Assembly (NCBI GenBank): GCA_028866895.1
Contig: JAGWHF010000004.1
Coordinates: 1-64,000 of the forward strand
Source: Nitrososphaerota archaeon
Lineage (GTDB): Archaea > Thermoproteota > Nitrososphaeria > Nitrososphaerales > Nitrosopumilaceae
Length of the DNA: 64,000 bases
Direction of reading: 5' to 3'
In this document: one piece after another, positions 8,414 through 16,975 of the stretch
Layout: the number at the start of each line of letters is the position of its first letter
How positions within the stretch are numbered: position 1 is the first letter of the stretch
Notes under the pieces: generated by a model
Seen by the model: only the letters and a program-made list of their open reading frames with translations
Told to the model about the DNA's origin: nothing
Databases searched by the model: none
Translations under genes and position numbers: made by a program

Positions 8414-9172
8414 ATGTCAGATGACAGGATACGGCTGGTACGTTCGCTTATTGATTTGAAGGTGGGCGATGCAGAGAGGCTGCAGCGCATACTGGCAGAG
8501 CTTGAACAGGGGGCAAATCTATTGCCGTCCGACGAGGATTACCTGCAGTTGTTTTCAGGCAAGGATCAGCCTGCGCCAGAGCCGCCGCAGGAAGGACGGG
8601 ACTCTGCCGTGGAGGCTGCTGGCGGTCAGACCGCGGAAGAAAGTACCGCCGAGTCGGAGGCAGATATCCATGGCAACTATGCTTCTAGGAAGAAAGTTGC
8701 CATAATAGCATCCATAATTGCCGCTGTCGTGTTGGCATACGTTGTACTTGACGCATATTCTGTTAGCATGCTTGAGTTCAGGCCGCATCCCGGGAGTCAG
8801 TACCAGGTGTCCCCGACAGAGGTCCACATAGAGGCAGACGTTTGCAACCCGTCAATTTTTCCTGCCACGTTTGGAAGGTATGAGATAGTGGCGTTTTACA
8901 ATTCGGAGATGATTGAGAGGGCAGATATTGACGGCACGACGGTCTCGCCAAAGTCGATGTCTACGCTTGAGGGCGTCTTTGCGTTGAACATGGATGCAGT
9001 GCAGAGGCTCAGCCAAGAGAATGCCACCTTCAACCCCGCCCTTGCCCGGATAACTACGACTGTGGATGCTCCCATATTGGGGGCAATACCGTTCTCGGTC
9101 CAAAAGCAGTACTCAGCAGAACAGTTCCAAGAGGTGCTACGGAACGGCCCTCCAGGGACGTTCAGCTGCTGA
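8414..9172 (+). CDS. membrane-anchored LEA14-like protein with an N-terminal GDA-RL domain
   Basis: 252 residues from the ATG at 8414, preceded by CTTTAAATT about 26 nt upstream. Residues 8-45 (LIDLKVGDAERLQRILAEL, then SDEDYLQLF) match the N-terminal domain of the SHOCT protein at 15218-15517. An acidic linker, one transmembrane helix (about 97-116, VAIIASIIAAVVLAYVVL) and an extracytoplasmic domain follow; the latter resembles LEA14/WHy domains (HIEADVCNPSIFPATFGRYE). This suggests a cell-envelope protein linking a cytoplasmic helical domain to an outer beta domain. Function is unknown. Confidence 0.7.
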   Translation: MSDDRIRLVRSLIDLKVGDAERLQRILAELEQGANLLPSDEDYLQLFSGKDQPAPEPPQEGRDSAVEAAGGQTAEESTAESEADIHGNYASRKKVAIIASIIAAVVLAYVVLDAYSVSMLEFRPHPGSQYQVSPTEVHIEADVCNPSIFPATFGRYEIVAFYNSEMIERADIDGTTVSPKSMSTLEGVFALNMDAVQRLSQENATFNPALARITTTVDAPILGAIPFSVQKQYSAEQFQEVLRNGPPGTFSC

Positions 9173-9195
9173 CTACGGCAGGATGAAACAGGCCT

Positions 9196-9672
9196 TTAGC
9201 CCTTTGCCCTTTCCTTTACGCGCTGCATCATGCGCATCTCTCCCTCCGCAAACCTTCTCTTGTCATCCTCTGTTTCAAGCAGAAGCGGGGGAACTTCCAT
9301 GGTCTTGCCGCTCGAGTTAAGCGCCACCACCGTGACATACGCAGTGTTGGTCAGCGTCCTTTTTCCCGACATCATATCTTCCGCCTCAACCCTGATCTCG
9401 ATCTCCATGGAGGAGCGGTGCACATAGGTTATCCGGGCATTGAGTATAAGCGCGTTGCCGACGTAGACCGGCCTTAGAAAGTTGACCCTGTCGATGCTTG
9501 CCGTGACTGTGTTGGTCTTTGCGTGTCTCTGGGAGACAAGGCCTGCAACAAGGTCAATCTGCTTCAGTATTTCCCCACCGAAGACATTGCCCGCAGGATT
9601 GGCGTCGTGAGGGAACATTCTGACTATCATCTCAGCCTTTGACTCGTTCGGACTCTTTGGCGGAAGGACCAT
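9196..9672 (-). CDS. acyl-CoA thioesterase, hotdog fold
   Basis: 158 residues. Family hallmarks of YciA/BFIT-type acyl-CoA hydrolases are visible: MFPHDANPAGNVFGGEILKQID (the N/D and helix of the hotdog), VTASIDRVNFLRPVYVGNAL and a strand set around EIEIRVEAEDMMSGKRTLTN. It hydrolyses acyl-CoA thioesters in the cytoplasm. Chain-length preference cannot be read from sequence. It ends convergent with the LEA14-like gene, 23 bp away. Confidence 0.85.
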   Translation of the reverse strand: MVLPPKSPNESKAEMIVRMFPHDANPAGNVFGGEILKQIDLVAGLVSQRHAKTNTVTASIDRVNFLRPVYVGNALILNARITYVHRSSMEIEIRVEAEDMMSGKRTLTNTAYVTVVALNSSGKTMEVPPLLLETEDDKRRFAEGEMRMMQRVKERAKG

Positions 9673-10026
9673 CTGTTCTTAGGAAAGTGTCGAGAATTTA
9701 TGAGTTCTTCTCTGTCTTGCCCGTGCCATCATCTTCGCGGCGGCCTCCCCCCGTCATAGGAGTAGAGCGAGTCATTTCCACGCAGGTGCCGGTGTCTGCA
9801 AACCGGCCCTCCTGTCTGTCCTTCTTCCCCAGCCAGATCCTGAAGACGCAGGTAACCGGACCACCTATACCCCTAGAGGAGCGGGATGCTCCAGTCCATG
9901 AACATCGATGAGAATTGTCCAAGCAAGAATAAATATTTACACTGCCCATACAAGCAGACCATTTCATGTAGGACGCCGCGTGCGGCGGCAAATCAGTATT
10001 ATACCCATTGACGGGATGAAAGTGTA
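9673..10026 (+). other. 354-bp intergenic region
   Basis: No convincing gene. Reading frames on both strands are low in hydrophobic periodicity and lack promoter-spaced starts. A TATA-like GTATTATACC (9992-10001) about 26 nt before 10027 serves the next gene. An AT-rich AATATTTATTC (about 9929-9939) faces left, but the reading frame after it closes within 8-10 codons. Confidence 0.5.
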
Positions 10027-10236
10027 ATGAAATACTTCTGGTGGAGGCTGGCCGACTATGGCACTGGTGTTTTCGTGGGTGGAGGTGTGGTCCTCCTCAT
10101 CTCAAGGTTCCTCTGCCACGAATGCCTTGGCAAGTACACCACAGTCCTTTTCCTTGGAATATGGATTGGATTCATGCTACTCGTAAACGCGATTTTTGAG
10201 AGGCTGAGGCCGCGGGCAGTGACCCCTGGTGGATGA
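10027..10236 (+). CDS. small two-helix membrane protein
   Basis: 69 residues, likely leaderless (TATA at 9992-10001). There are two hydrophobic segments at about 13-28 (GVFVGGGVVLLISRF) and 38-56 (TTVLFLGIWIGFMLLVNAIF), with a CHEC pair between them (two Cys flanking HE) that could bind metal or form a disulfide. The tail is basic. No family recognised. Confidence 0.55.
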   Translation: MKYFWWRLADYGTGVFVGGGVVLLISRFLCHECLGKYTTVLFLGIWIGFMLLVNAIFERLRPRAVTPGG

Positions 10237-10301
10237 CCAGCGCTTGCATTGTATTGCAGTATAATCATACCGTTTATCATTCGAAATGACTATACATCTG
10301 T

Positions 10302-10658
10302 ATGAACGCAAAGCTTGTCACAGGCGAATATGATCCTGCCAATGTCCGGTATGCCCTTGACAGGCTGCTGATAAACAGGAGCAATGAATTCCGCGAGATT
10401 GCATACGCGATTGGATATCCTGTCACCCAGCAGTGCTGGGAGGAGTTCATCCTTAGGTTCTGCCTTGAGTTTGACGACTGCTTCAAGATGTGGTCTGACA
10501 GGAACGATAACGCGGATCACAACAAGGTGCACAAATGCATGACCATGATGAGGCAGATTGCAGTAGGCAAGCAGAACATGACGGAGGTAACAAAGCTGCA
10601 GAATGCGGCATACAGGATAGCTGAAGATTTCAAGATACTCTACCAGAGGCTCAAGTGA
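10302..10658 (+). CDS. hypothetical helical protein
   Basis: 118 residues, starting about 27 nt after CCGTTTATC. All-helical pattern with several Cys and His (CWEEFILRFCLEFDDCF, DHNKVHKCMTMM). No domain recognised. The Cys/His content might allow metal binding, but no regular motif is present. Confidence 0.55.
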   Translation: MNAKLVTGEYDPANVRYALDRLLINRSNEFREIAYAIGYPVTQQCWEEFILRFCLEFDDCFKMWSDRNDNADHNKVHKCMTMMRQIAVGKQNMTEVTKLQNAAYRIAEDFKILYQRLK

Positions 10659-10845
10659 GGGCATGGGGCTGCGGATGGCCGGCCTAGCATGGCAAGCGCG
10701 CACCTAGCAGTCATGAATTGTAGGATCAAGACACTGGAATCCGCAAACACGCCCACATGGCGGACATCCTCGGTTTTCGGCGGCCAGCCGCCGAATGGCA
10801 GCCCTTTCAGAAAGCAAATATAGTTACTCCCGGTATCATTATCAA

Positions 10846-11256
10846 ATGAGCATATTCGAAGAATTTTGCAGGAGCGTCATAGCGCTTGACCCGAAGATAA
10901 GGTTTGCAGGGATTGCCGACGGGGACGGGAAGGTGGAGGCTTCAGCAGACAGGGAAGGACTGAAACCCCTGCTGACCTCGGAGGAAAGGGCCCAGTATGC
11001 AATCACTGCTGCAACAAGGCAGTACACAAGGCTAAGGTGGGAGTACCGCCTGGGCAGGATATCATATGCGAGCTCACATTATACCAAGCTTATCAGGGCA
11101 ACGATACCAATAGCTGACGAGAATAGCCGACTTGCCCACGTGCTGCTGCTCTCCTTTGACCCTGATGCTGATGATTATCACCAGATAATTACAAAGAAGA
11201 TAATACCTCTGGTTGCAAAAAGCATGGGCAGTTTCCTAAAGGCGACAGAAAGGTAG
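10846..11256 (+). CDS. DUF6659-like thaumarchaeal protein
   Basis: 136 residues from the ATG at 10846, about 27 nt after AAATATAG; the in-frame ATG at 10795 precedes that promoter and is rejected. The segment CRSVIALDPKIRFAGIADGD, followed by a line ending in REGLKPLLT, resembles the small thaumarchaeal family that I know as DUF6659, which occurs in many copies per genome. The pattern suggests an alpha/beta sensor-like domain. The molecular role is unknown. Confidence 0.65.
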   Translation: MSIFEEFCRSVIALDPKIRFAGIADGDGKVEASADREGLKPLLTSEERAQYAITAATRQYTRLRWEYRLGRISYASSHYTKLIRATIPIADENSRLAHVLLLSFDPDADDYHQIITKKIIPLVAKSMGSFLKATER

Positions 11257-11314
11257 CGCAGTCATGCAGGCGAGGGCAGGAACCAATAATTACCAACACG
11301 ACTTCTAGTATGGC

Positions 11315-12178
11315 ATGAAACAGACAAGGGACACGGGGCCCGGAGACCTGTCTGGCAGGGAGAGCACAGCGACGGACAGCCAAGGTTCGCTCAGGCGAGA
11401 AGTCTACGGGCTTTCTGCCAAGTCTGTTGCAGCCATTGCCGGCACCTGGATTTCCCTGTACGTCTTCGAGTCCTTTGTGGGCCCGCTTGTTGGTATCACA
11501 CATTTTCACGTACAGATAGCAGGGATCATCGCCACGATAGTAATATCGTTTGGAATAATCACGGCCACGAGGCGCCTCTTGAGGAAGTTTGCAAGCAAGG
11601 TACACCCGCAGTTTTCTGCAAGCATCTCCTTTTTTGCGATAATTGTAATCTCGCTTGTGGCAGCCCTCTCGGTACTCCACCAGCTGGATGTCAACCCGCA
11701 GGAAATCCTCATCAGCGGAGGCGTGGTCGCCATCATTGTTGGCATAGGAGTGTCCACGATAGTGGGCAACATACTGTCGAGCGGGCTCATACTCACAACA
11801 TATCCTGCAAAGATAGGAGATACCATTCATGTTGTCAATGATAACGTCCATGGAACGATCAGCGAAGTGAACATGATCTATACGAGGATTCAAACTGACG
11901 AGGGGAGAGAATACATCGTACCAAACAACGCAATAATCCAGGGGAACGTGAGGATAATCAGGGACGTACCAGCAGCAGAGATGCTACCGTATTCGGAGGG
12001 CGACAGCGTAGAGATCTCAGGATCTTCAGGAAAATATTCCGGGATGGTGATAAGGATCACGCCCAGGTTTACAACCATTCTTGACGATGACCGCGCAAGG
12101 GAATACATAATAGCAAACAGCACTGTCGTAGGAGGCGGCTTCACAATAGTTAGGTACAGGAAGGGCGCACAGGCTTAG
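11315..12178 (+). CDS. MscS-family mechanosensitive ion channel
   Basis: 287 residues. There are three or four transmembrane helices in the first 150 residues, the pore-lining helix at about 125-165 (ISGGVVAIIVGIGVSTIVGN), then the MscS beta domain with the conserved AKIGDTIHV and EYIVPNNAIIQG. MscS channels open on membrane tension and release solutes during hypo-osmotic shock. The final 60 residues form a small domain replacing the long C-terminal cage of bacterial MscS. The stop overlaps the convergent gene by 4 bp. Confidence 0.88.
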   Translation: MKQTRDTGPGDLSGRESTATDSQGSLRREVYGLSAKSVAAIAGTWISLYVFESFVGPLVGITHFHVQIAGIIATIVISFGIITATRRLLRKFASKVHPQFSASISFFAIIVISLVAALSVLHQLDVNPQEILISGGVVAIIVGIGVSTIVGNILSSGLILTTYPAKIGDTIHVVNDNVHGTISEVNMIYTRIQTDEGREYIVPNNAIIQGNVRIIRDVPAAEMLPYSEGDSVEISGSSGKYSGMVIRITPRFTTILDDDRAREYIIANSTVVGGGFTIVRYRKGAQA

Positions 12179-12528
12179 CCGTGTGCCCCGTTTACGTGTA
12201 TCTGGTCCAAGCTTCTTTGTTGCAGGTACATTTGGATCCTCGAGTCCGAACAGAACGGATAGTCCCGGGCTTGGGACTGGTCCTGCTGGCAGAATCTCGA
12301 TACCTGAAGCATAACCTGGTCGCAGTCGGAGGACGGGTTTGAGACGCAGGAATCAATCTCGTTTGAAACGGCGCTTATGGTCTGCGGCGACTGGTCGGAC
12401 ATCCCGAGCGGCGGACCTGTCTGATCACCCTGCCCAGGATTAAAAAGTGGGAAGCCTATGAAGAGGAAGAAGATCGTAGACGATACCGCAAGTATTATGC
12501 CTGTGAGAAGGCCCCCCCTTCTTTTCAT
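12175..12528 (-). CDS. membrane-anchored hypothetical protein with Cys-rich external domain
   Basis: 117 residues from the ATG at 12528, about 26 nt after GTTATAATT; the extension to 12582 starts before the TATA box. One N-terminal transmembrane helix (about 7-30) is followed by a roughly 85-residue external domain with four Cys (SCVSNPSSDCD, RFCQQ, FCSDS) that could form two disulfides. No family recognised. Confidence 0.6.
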   Translation of the reverse strand: MKRRGGLLTGIILAVSSTIFFLFIGFPLFNPGQGDQTGPPLGMSDQSPQTISAVSNEIDSCVSNPSSDCDQVMLQVSRFCQQDQSQARDYPFCSDSRIQMYLQQRSLDQIHVNGAHG

Positions 12529-12655
12529 CAAAGCCTTATTGTCGTCACCCAAATTATAACCAACTGCTACATTTAGTACCATAGCGGATATGGCAGCCAG
12601 GAACCGCCCAAGGAGCTTCTGGCAGATGACTACGCTCAGAGGAGTTGATGCGTGA

Positions 12656-13066
12656 TCACGTCACGGTGATCTTCATTGCAAGCGGCGCGGAGAGCGCGTC
12701 CGGGTTGTTGATGCCCGACCACACGAAGATCTGAGCAGTATAGTTTCCAGGCACGGTTGGGGTCCACGACTGGGATGGATTCAACGACTGGCCTGCTGTG
12801 AGCGTACCTGTAAGCCATGAGAGCTGGACCACCACATCGTTTTGGTCCACTATCTGGACGATATAAGCAAATGGCTGGTCCCTGTCAAGTCCGCTTGTCA
12901 CGTCTGCCGCGATCTGGACTTGCTTGTTTGCGGGGACGGTCCAGGTGCCGTTCTTCAATGTAGCGGTCAGCCCGCCAGACACTTGGGCGTCTGCCACCGA
13001 CAACATTGGGGATATGGCAGACACGGCCACGAGCAGGAGGACGAGACAAGTTTTCAACAATCCCAT
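12656..13066 (-). CDS. secreted Ig-like domain protein
   Basis: 136 residues. A cleavable signal peptide is likely (about residues 1-27, ending SVADA). The rest is one beta-sandwich-type domain with the pattern AYIVQIVDQNDVVVQLSW and W-containing final strands (PGNYTAQIFVWSG). Similar small secreted beta domains are frequent in thaumarchaeal surface proteomes. It has no membrane anchor or sorting tail, so it may be released or bound to the S-layer. Function unknown. Confidence 0.65.
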   Translation of the reverse strand: MGLLKTCLVLLLVAVSAISPMLSVADAQVSGGLTATLKNGTWTVPANKQVQIAADVTSGLDRDQPFAYIVQIVDQNDVVVQLSWLTGTLTAGQSLNPSQSWTPTVPGNYTAQIFVWSGINNPDALSAPLAMKITVT

Positions 13067-13098
13067 TTGTCGCTTCCCATTTTTTAGGCTTTGTAGGG

Positions 13099-13650
13099 TC
13101 AGTCCTTTCTTCGCTTGATTGAAAGGGTCTTCTGTACCTCGTTTATGCTGCTGAGGAACTTTTGTTTGGCGTCATATTCGTCTGTCACCTTTATTACAAT
13201 CTCAGAAGGCGAGAACATCACGTCCTTTACAAGGATCGGGGAGCTTAGGCCAAGCAGTTCGCTAAGTATCTCAAACACGTGGTTGTATTTTGTGTCGTTT
13301 TTGTACCGGAAGAACGTGTTTCCGTCCGCGATCATTGGGTTGGGCTCAAGTGGGATGACAAGTTCGGGCGAGGTGAATTCTGTTATGAAGTTAGCAATGT
13401 CTTCGCTTATTTTTGCGGCAAGTGTCTCTTTCTCCTGAACTAGTTTCTCCCTTGCAGCCTCGAGTTCATGGGTTGCGTCGACGTACTCTTCCCCTATCAT
13501 CTTTGCAAACGTGGATTCTGTTGAAATCTTGAGGGGTATTTCGTGTATCCTGAAGTTTATCGTAGAGAGTTCATCCTCGACGTCTGTCAGCTGCTGCCTG
13601 TTCCGTTTGATCTGGGTTGCGAGTTGTTCCAGGAAGTTAAAGTCTGCCAT
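13099..13650 (-). CDS. coiled-coil protein coupled to the tubulin-like gene
   Basis: 183 residues. Residues 1-85 form heptad-rich coiled coil (FLEQLATQIKRNRQQLTDVE, then LEAAREKLVQEKETLAAKI). Residues 95-183 look globular with a final helical segment. It begins 3 nt after the stop of the tubulin-superfamily gene, so the two are almost certainly one operon and may be translationally coupled. A role as a filament regulator or adaptor is an inference from position only. Confidence 0.75.
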   Translation of the reverse strand: MADFNFLEQLATQIKRNRQQLTDVEDELSTINFRIHEIPLKISTESTFAKMIGEEYVDATHELEAAREKLVQEKETLAAKISEDIANFITEFTSPELVIPLEPNPMIADGNTFFRYKNDTKYNHVFEILSELLGLSSPILVKDVMFSPSEIVIKVTDEYDAKQKFLSSINEVQKTLSIKRRKD

Positions 13651-13653
13651 GCC

Positions 13654-15048
13654 CTACGCGCTGAACTGGTGGACGACGTCCATAAGGCTCTGCTTGAACT
13701 CCTCGGTGGTAAGGCCCCACTTGCCGTACTCTTCTTTGTATCCGTCCCACGAGGCCTCTGCCTCGCTTGCTATCTCTAGTATCTTGGGGCCAATTGCCTT
13801 TGTGTTTACAAGTATTGTAACGTTTGCCTGTTCTGTGTCGAGTATTGGTATCTTTACAAATATCATGCGGGATTCCTCGATATGGAACCTCTCCTTTATC
13901 ATGTTCTTCAGGACATCCCTCTCCTTTGCGTCGAACTCGCCCTTTATCTTTACGAGTGCTACGCAGGAGTCCCTTTGGCCCCCCTTATCGCGTATGTCGT
14001 TTTCGTCTATGTCAAAAAGGATGGCGTCGTTTTTCTTGCGTATGTGTTCTGCTATTACTTCCATTGTGTTGCCCTTGCCTCCCGACATGATGTCCTCACC
14101 CCATTGTTTTGGCTCTGGCACCGCTGGAATGACCCACGGTATGGCAAAGCGCGGCTTCTTGGTTGCAAGCCATGTCCTGTAGTTTGACATGTCCCACTCG
14201 GTCTCCCTTGCAAAGGAGGCAATGAACATGGATACTGCATTGGCAGCAATCAGGTTCATTCCCTTGTAGTCCTTCCAGCCTATCTCGTGTTCCTTTGGCA
14301 AGTCATCTATAATGGACTGCAGTTTGTCCATCTTTTTTTCATGCTTGTGTGCAAGCTCGCGGAGCCTCTTGTTTGAGAACAGGATAGAGCAGTCGCTGAA
14401 TTTTATCTGGTATTCAAGATTCATCACAATGTTGATGGCGGCTGCCTCGTATATTACCGGGTCCCAGCCGAACTCGGGAAGAAGTCCGAATGAGGCTATC
14501 GTTGCATGCTCCTTGGTGTCCTTCTTTATGTACTGCATAAATGCGCTTGCAAAAGAGCTTCCGGTCCCGCCTCCCATAGCAAAAGGTATGGTAAAGCCCC
14601 GGACAGGCTCTGGCGAGAGGCCTGCAAGCTGTTTCTGCATGTCAAACTTTTTTGTAACCTCGTTTGCGAATCTGTTCCTCCCCTCTGCCCAGTTCCTTGC
14701 TGCTCCTCCTGCACCGTGAATCACGTGCTTGTCACGGAGTGCAAAGAGGTCAGGGTATGACTGGAGTATCAGATTCGCTGCCCTCGGGTCAAGGTCTACA
14801 AGGAGGGCACGCGGGATTAGCGGGATCTCGTTTCCACCGTAGGAATTTGGGAAGCGGAGGATCGTGCTGCCATACCTCTTGAGTACGCGTGACTCGTCCT
14901 TCTCGCCCTTCAGCGTGGGCTTGAGCGGGTCTGCCCCGACGTCAATCAAAAGCCTCCGGTACGCCTCTGCCCCTAGACCTATACCGCAATGACCGAAGCA
15001 GGTCATCAGCACAGGTGCTGGTGGGAGGGGCGCGTTAACGGTAGACAA
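13654..15048 (-). CDS. tubulin/FtsZ-superfamily GTPase with tubulin-like motifs
   Basis: 464 residues from TTG at 15048. GTP-binding motifs are in order: T1 loop GHCGIGLG (19-26, the tubulin-type GxCGxxxG form rather than the Gly-run of FtsZ), ALLVDLDP (81-88, like tubulin LVDLEP), GAGGAARNWAEG (112-123, like tubulin GNNWAKG) and the T4 signature GGGTGSS (159-165). A T7-like segment with Asp (WDMSN, about 285-289) and a C-terminal helical end typical of tubulin length follow. The protein is expected to polymerise with GTP. Thaumarchaeota divide with Cdv proteins, so a cytoskeletal rather than divisome role is plausible. It could be the thaumarchaeal FtsZ-like family or an artubulin; a tree is needed to decide. 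It heads a two-gene operon with the coiled-coil gene. Confidence 0.85.
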   Translation of the reverse strand: MSTVNAPLPPAPVLMTCFGHCGIGLGAEAYRRLLIDVGADPLKPTLKGEKDESRVLKRYGSTILRFPNSYGGNEIPLIPRALLVDLDPRAANLILQSYPDLFALRDKHVIHGAGGAARNWAEGRNRFANEVTKKFDMQKQLAGLSPEPVRGFTIPFAMGGGTGSSFASAFMQYIKKDTKEHATIASFGLLPEFGWDPVIYEAAAINIVMNLEYQIKFSDCSILFSNKRLRELAHKHEKKMDKLQSIIDDLPKEHEIGWKDYKGMNLIAANAVSMFIASFARETEWDMSNYRTWLATKKPRFAIPWVIPAVPEPKQWGEDIMSGGKGNTMEVIAEHIRKKNDAILFDIDENDIRDKGGQRDSCVALVKIKGEFDAKERDVLKNMIKERFHIEESRMIFVKIPILDTEQANVTILVNTKAIGPKILEIASEAEASWDGYKEEYGKWGLTTEEFKQSLMDVVHQFSA

Positions 15049-15217
15049 TAATTACCACTATTATCTCGGACAAGTTGAGACTTTAATCCGCAAGTGTAAG
15101 ATTGTAAAGCGTATACTTGATTGTTCTAGACACGGATTGGAATGCAAGGATCGGGTTGTTGGCATGCCGGAAATAGCGCATTTTTGAATTTAAGATTTTG
15201 GAAGGAATGGTACTTTC

Positions 15218-15517
15218 TCAGAGGCCGGAAATCTCCTTTTTTATCTGCCTGAACTCATCTATGGTTATCTTTCCCTCGGCAAGCCTTATCCTGAGCAATT
15301 CAAGCGGGTCATGAGGTTTTTGCGTCTGCACGCCCTCCTCCTGGACCTCGGCTGACTGCTGGTCTCCCTCGGCCGCAAGGTTGGAGACATACTTGTAGTC
15401 TGACATGTATACAGGATTGCCCTGCTTTATCGATTCAAGGATATCCCTGAGCCTTGAGGCGTCGCCCTTCCCAGAGGCAAGCAGCGTTCTCACATCCCTT
15501 ACAAATTCGTCCGACAT
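15218..15517 (-). CDS. SHOCT-domain protein with N-terminal GDA-RL domain
   Basis: 99 residues. The N-terminal domain (LLASGKGDASRLRDILESI, then SDYKYVSNL) is homologous to the start of the LEA14-like protein at 8414-9172. The C-terminal 30 residues form a SHOCT motif (LRIRLAEGKITIDEFRQIKK), a short helical oligomerisation module. It starts 2 nt after the stop of the TPR gene, so they are co-transcribed. No enzymatic function is expected; it is probably an adaptor. Confidence 0.72.
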   Translation of the reverse strand: MSDEFVRDVRTLLASGKGDASRLRDILESIKQGNPVYMSDYKYVSNLAAEGDQQSAEVQEEGVQTQKPHDPLELLRIRLAEGKITIDEFRQIKKEISGL

Positions 15518-15519
15518 GG

Positions 15520-16332
15520 TTATTTCACAATGGCCCTGAACCGCACATCACCCTTAAGCCTTCGGAACGCTGCATCCTTTATCGCCCATCCCCTGATTGT
15601 CTTTCCGTAATAGCTGATTGCCTGGGCAAGCAGTTGGAGTGATTCAGTGTCCTCACCAAGCTCTGCCTTGCTCCTTGCCTTGGAGTAGATGACTGTGCCG
15701 TTCTTGGGGCTTGTTGCAAGGACCCTGTCGAAGAGATCCACGGCTTCGGCATGCCTGCCAAGCTCCGCAAGGCTTGTTGCCTTGTAGAACACGGCCTCGA
15801 AATTTTCAGGTTCCTTCTCCATCACCCTCCCAAGACAGAGCACTGCCTCTTCATGCCTCTTCATCTTCCCAAGTACGATTCCTTTGAAATATGCCACGGA
15901 GGTATTGTCAGGTTCGAGTGCAAGTGCGCGTTCGAAGCACTCAAGAGCTACGTCATACCTGCCAAGGCCAATCTCTGCAATTCCCTTGTTGTATATAGCA
16001 GGTGAGTAGTTTGGATCCGCCTTGATGGCCTTGTCGAAGAAGACCAATGCCTTTTCAAACTGCTGCTGTTCCGCGAAAAGATTGCCCATGTTGTTGAGTG
16101 CAAGGAGGTGGTCGGGCTTTCCCTCAAGGATCTTCTCAAAACAGGAAGCTGCCTCCTTTGTCTTCTTTAGGTGTATGAGTGACAGCCCCTTGTTGTAAAG
16201 CGCCGCATCGTCAGCAGGGTCTTCCTTGAGGGCCTTGTCGAAGAATGATATGGCCTCCTTGTGCTTGCCGAGCTTGGCATAACTCATTCCCTCCGTGACA
16301 TTTGCGGTGGGGGATCTTGGATTTTCAGTCAA
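15520..16332 (-). CDS. tetratricopeptide-repeat protein
   Basis: 270 residues made of about six TPR units (for example YAKLGKHKEAISFFDKALKE and YNKGIAEIGLGRYDVALEC), ending in an AFRRLKGDVRFRAIV capping segment common to TPR proteins of this lineage. No signal peptide or membrane segment, so it is a cytoplasmic scaffold. It is in an operon with the SHOCT protein downstream (2-nt gap), which suggests a shared complex. Confidence 0.85.
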   Translation of the reverse strand: MTENPRSPTANVTEGMSYAKLGKHKEAISFFDKALKEDPADDAALYNKGLSLIHLKKTKEAASCFEKILEGKPDHLLALNNMGNLFAEQQQFEKALVFFDKAIKADPNYSPAIYNKGIAEIGLGRYDVALECFERALALEPDNTSVAYFKGIVLGKMKRHEEAVLCLGRVMEKEPENFEAVFYKATSLAELGRHAEAVDLFDRVLATSPKNGTVIYSKARSKAELGEDTESLQLLAQAISYYGKTIRGWAIKDAAFRRLKGDVRFRAIVK

Positions 16333-16423
16333 TTCGATCTACTTGGGAGGTGCCAACATACGGCAAGTTAGGTTTGAAACGACTTCTATTTTAAGTGAGC
16401 TCGGATTTGCAGACGTGTGTGCC

Positions 16424-16975
16424 TTATCTCTGGTCCTTGTGGGTGAACTCGAAGACGATGATACCGTCCTGTTCAGATTCCGCAGTTACGATTACCTTGA
16501 GCGACTGCAGGATGGATTTGATATACTGCCTCAAAAATAGGCCCCATTTCGGGGTCGCCGAGTCGGCACAGAAGACTAGGCGGTATTTGTAACCCGTTAC
16601 TTTGTAGGAAAACTCGAACCACTTGCAATACTTGCCAATGACCGCAAAGTAGTTGTGGATCACGTGGTCGACATCGTACTGCATGCCTATAATGTTGAAG
16701 AGTTTGCTGACCACGCCGGGGCCTCGATCAGCAAGCTCCTGGATGTCCCGGTCGCTTATCTTGTCAACAATCATGAGGAAAAAGTCGTGTGGAAAAACGA
16801 CGTTTAATATGGCGTTTACGTTCTCCTCGTAGAGGACGTTCTTGTTTAGCATTTTGTTGATAAAGGCGTTTAGAGTAAGATCGGTCCTGGCTGCCTGGCT
16901 CTTCAGTATATCAAGAAGATCTGATTGCACCCTCAAAGTGACCCTGTTGGTCGCCGGCCTATCTAGGATTTCCAC
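16424..16975 (-). CDS. ribbon-helix-helix protein with a conserved C-terminal domain (paralogue B)
   Basis: 183 residues from a GTG. Residues 9-47 carry a ribbon-helix-helix pattern (NRVTLRVQSDLLDILKSQAA, LNAFINKMLNK). The C-terminal domain aligns with the protein at 2093-2650: YDVDHVIHNYFAVIGKYCKW versus the YDVD/YF/GKY/W segment there. A TATA-like CAATTTAAGG is at about 17009-17018. Both copies stand alone without a toxin-like neighbour, so a transcription-regulator role is more likely than an antitoxin role. Unproven. Confidence 0.72.
   Translation of the reverse strand: MEILDRPATNRVTLRVQSDLLDILKSQAARTDLTLNAFINKMLNKNVLYEENVNAILNVVFPHDFFLMIVDKISDRDIQELADRGPGVVSKLFNIIGMQYDVDHVIHNYFAVIGKYCKWFEFSYKVTGYKYRLVFCADSATPKWGLFLRQYIKSILQSLKVIVTAESEQDGIIVFEFTHKDQR

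Noticed and set aside
13654-15048. Plain FtsZ assignment
   Set aside because: The T1 loop and the NWAEG and LVDLDP segments are tubulin-like. I kept the broader tubulin/FtsZ superfamily call because I cannot run a tree.
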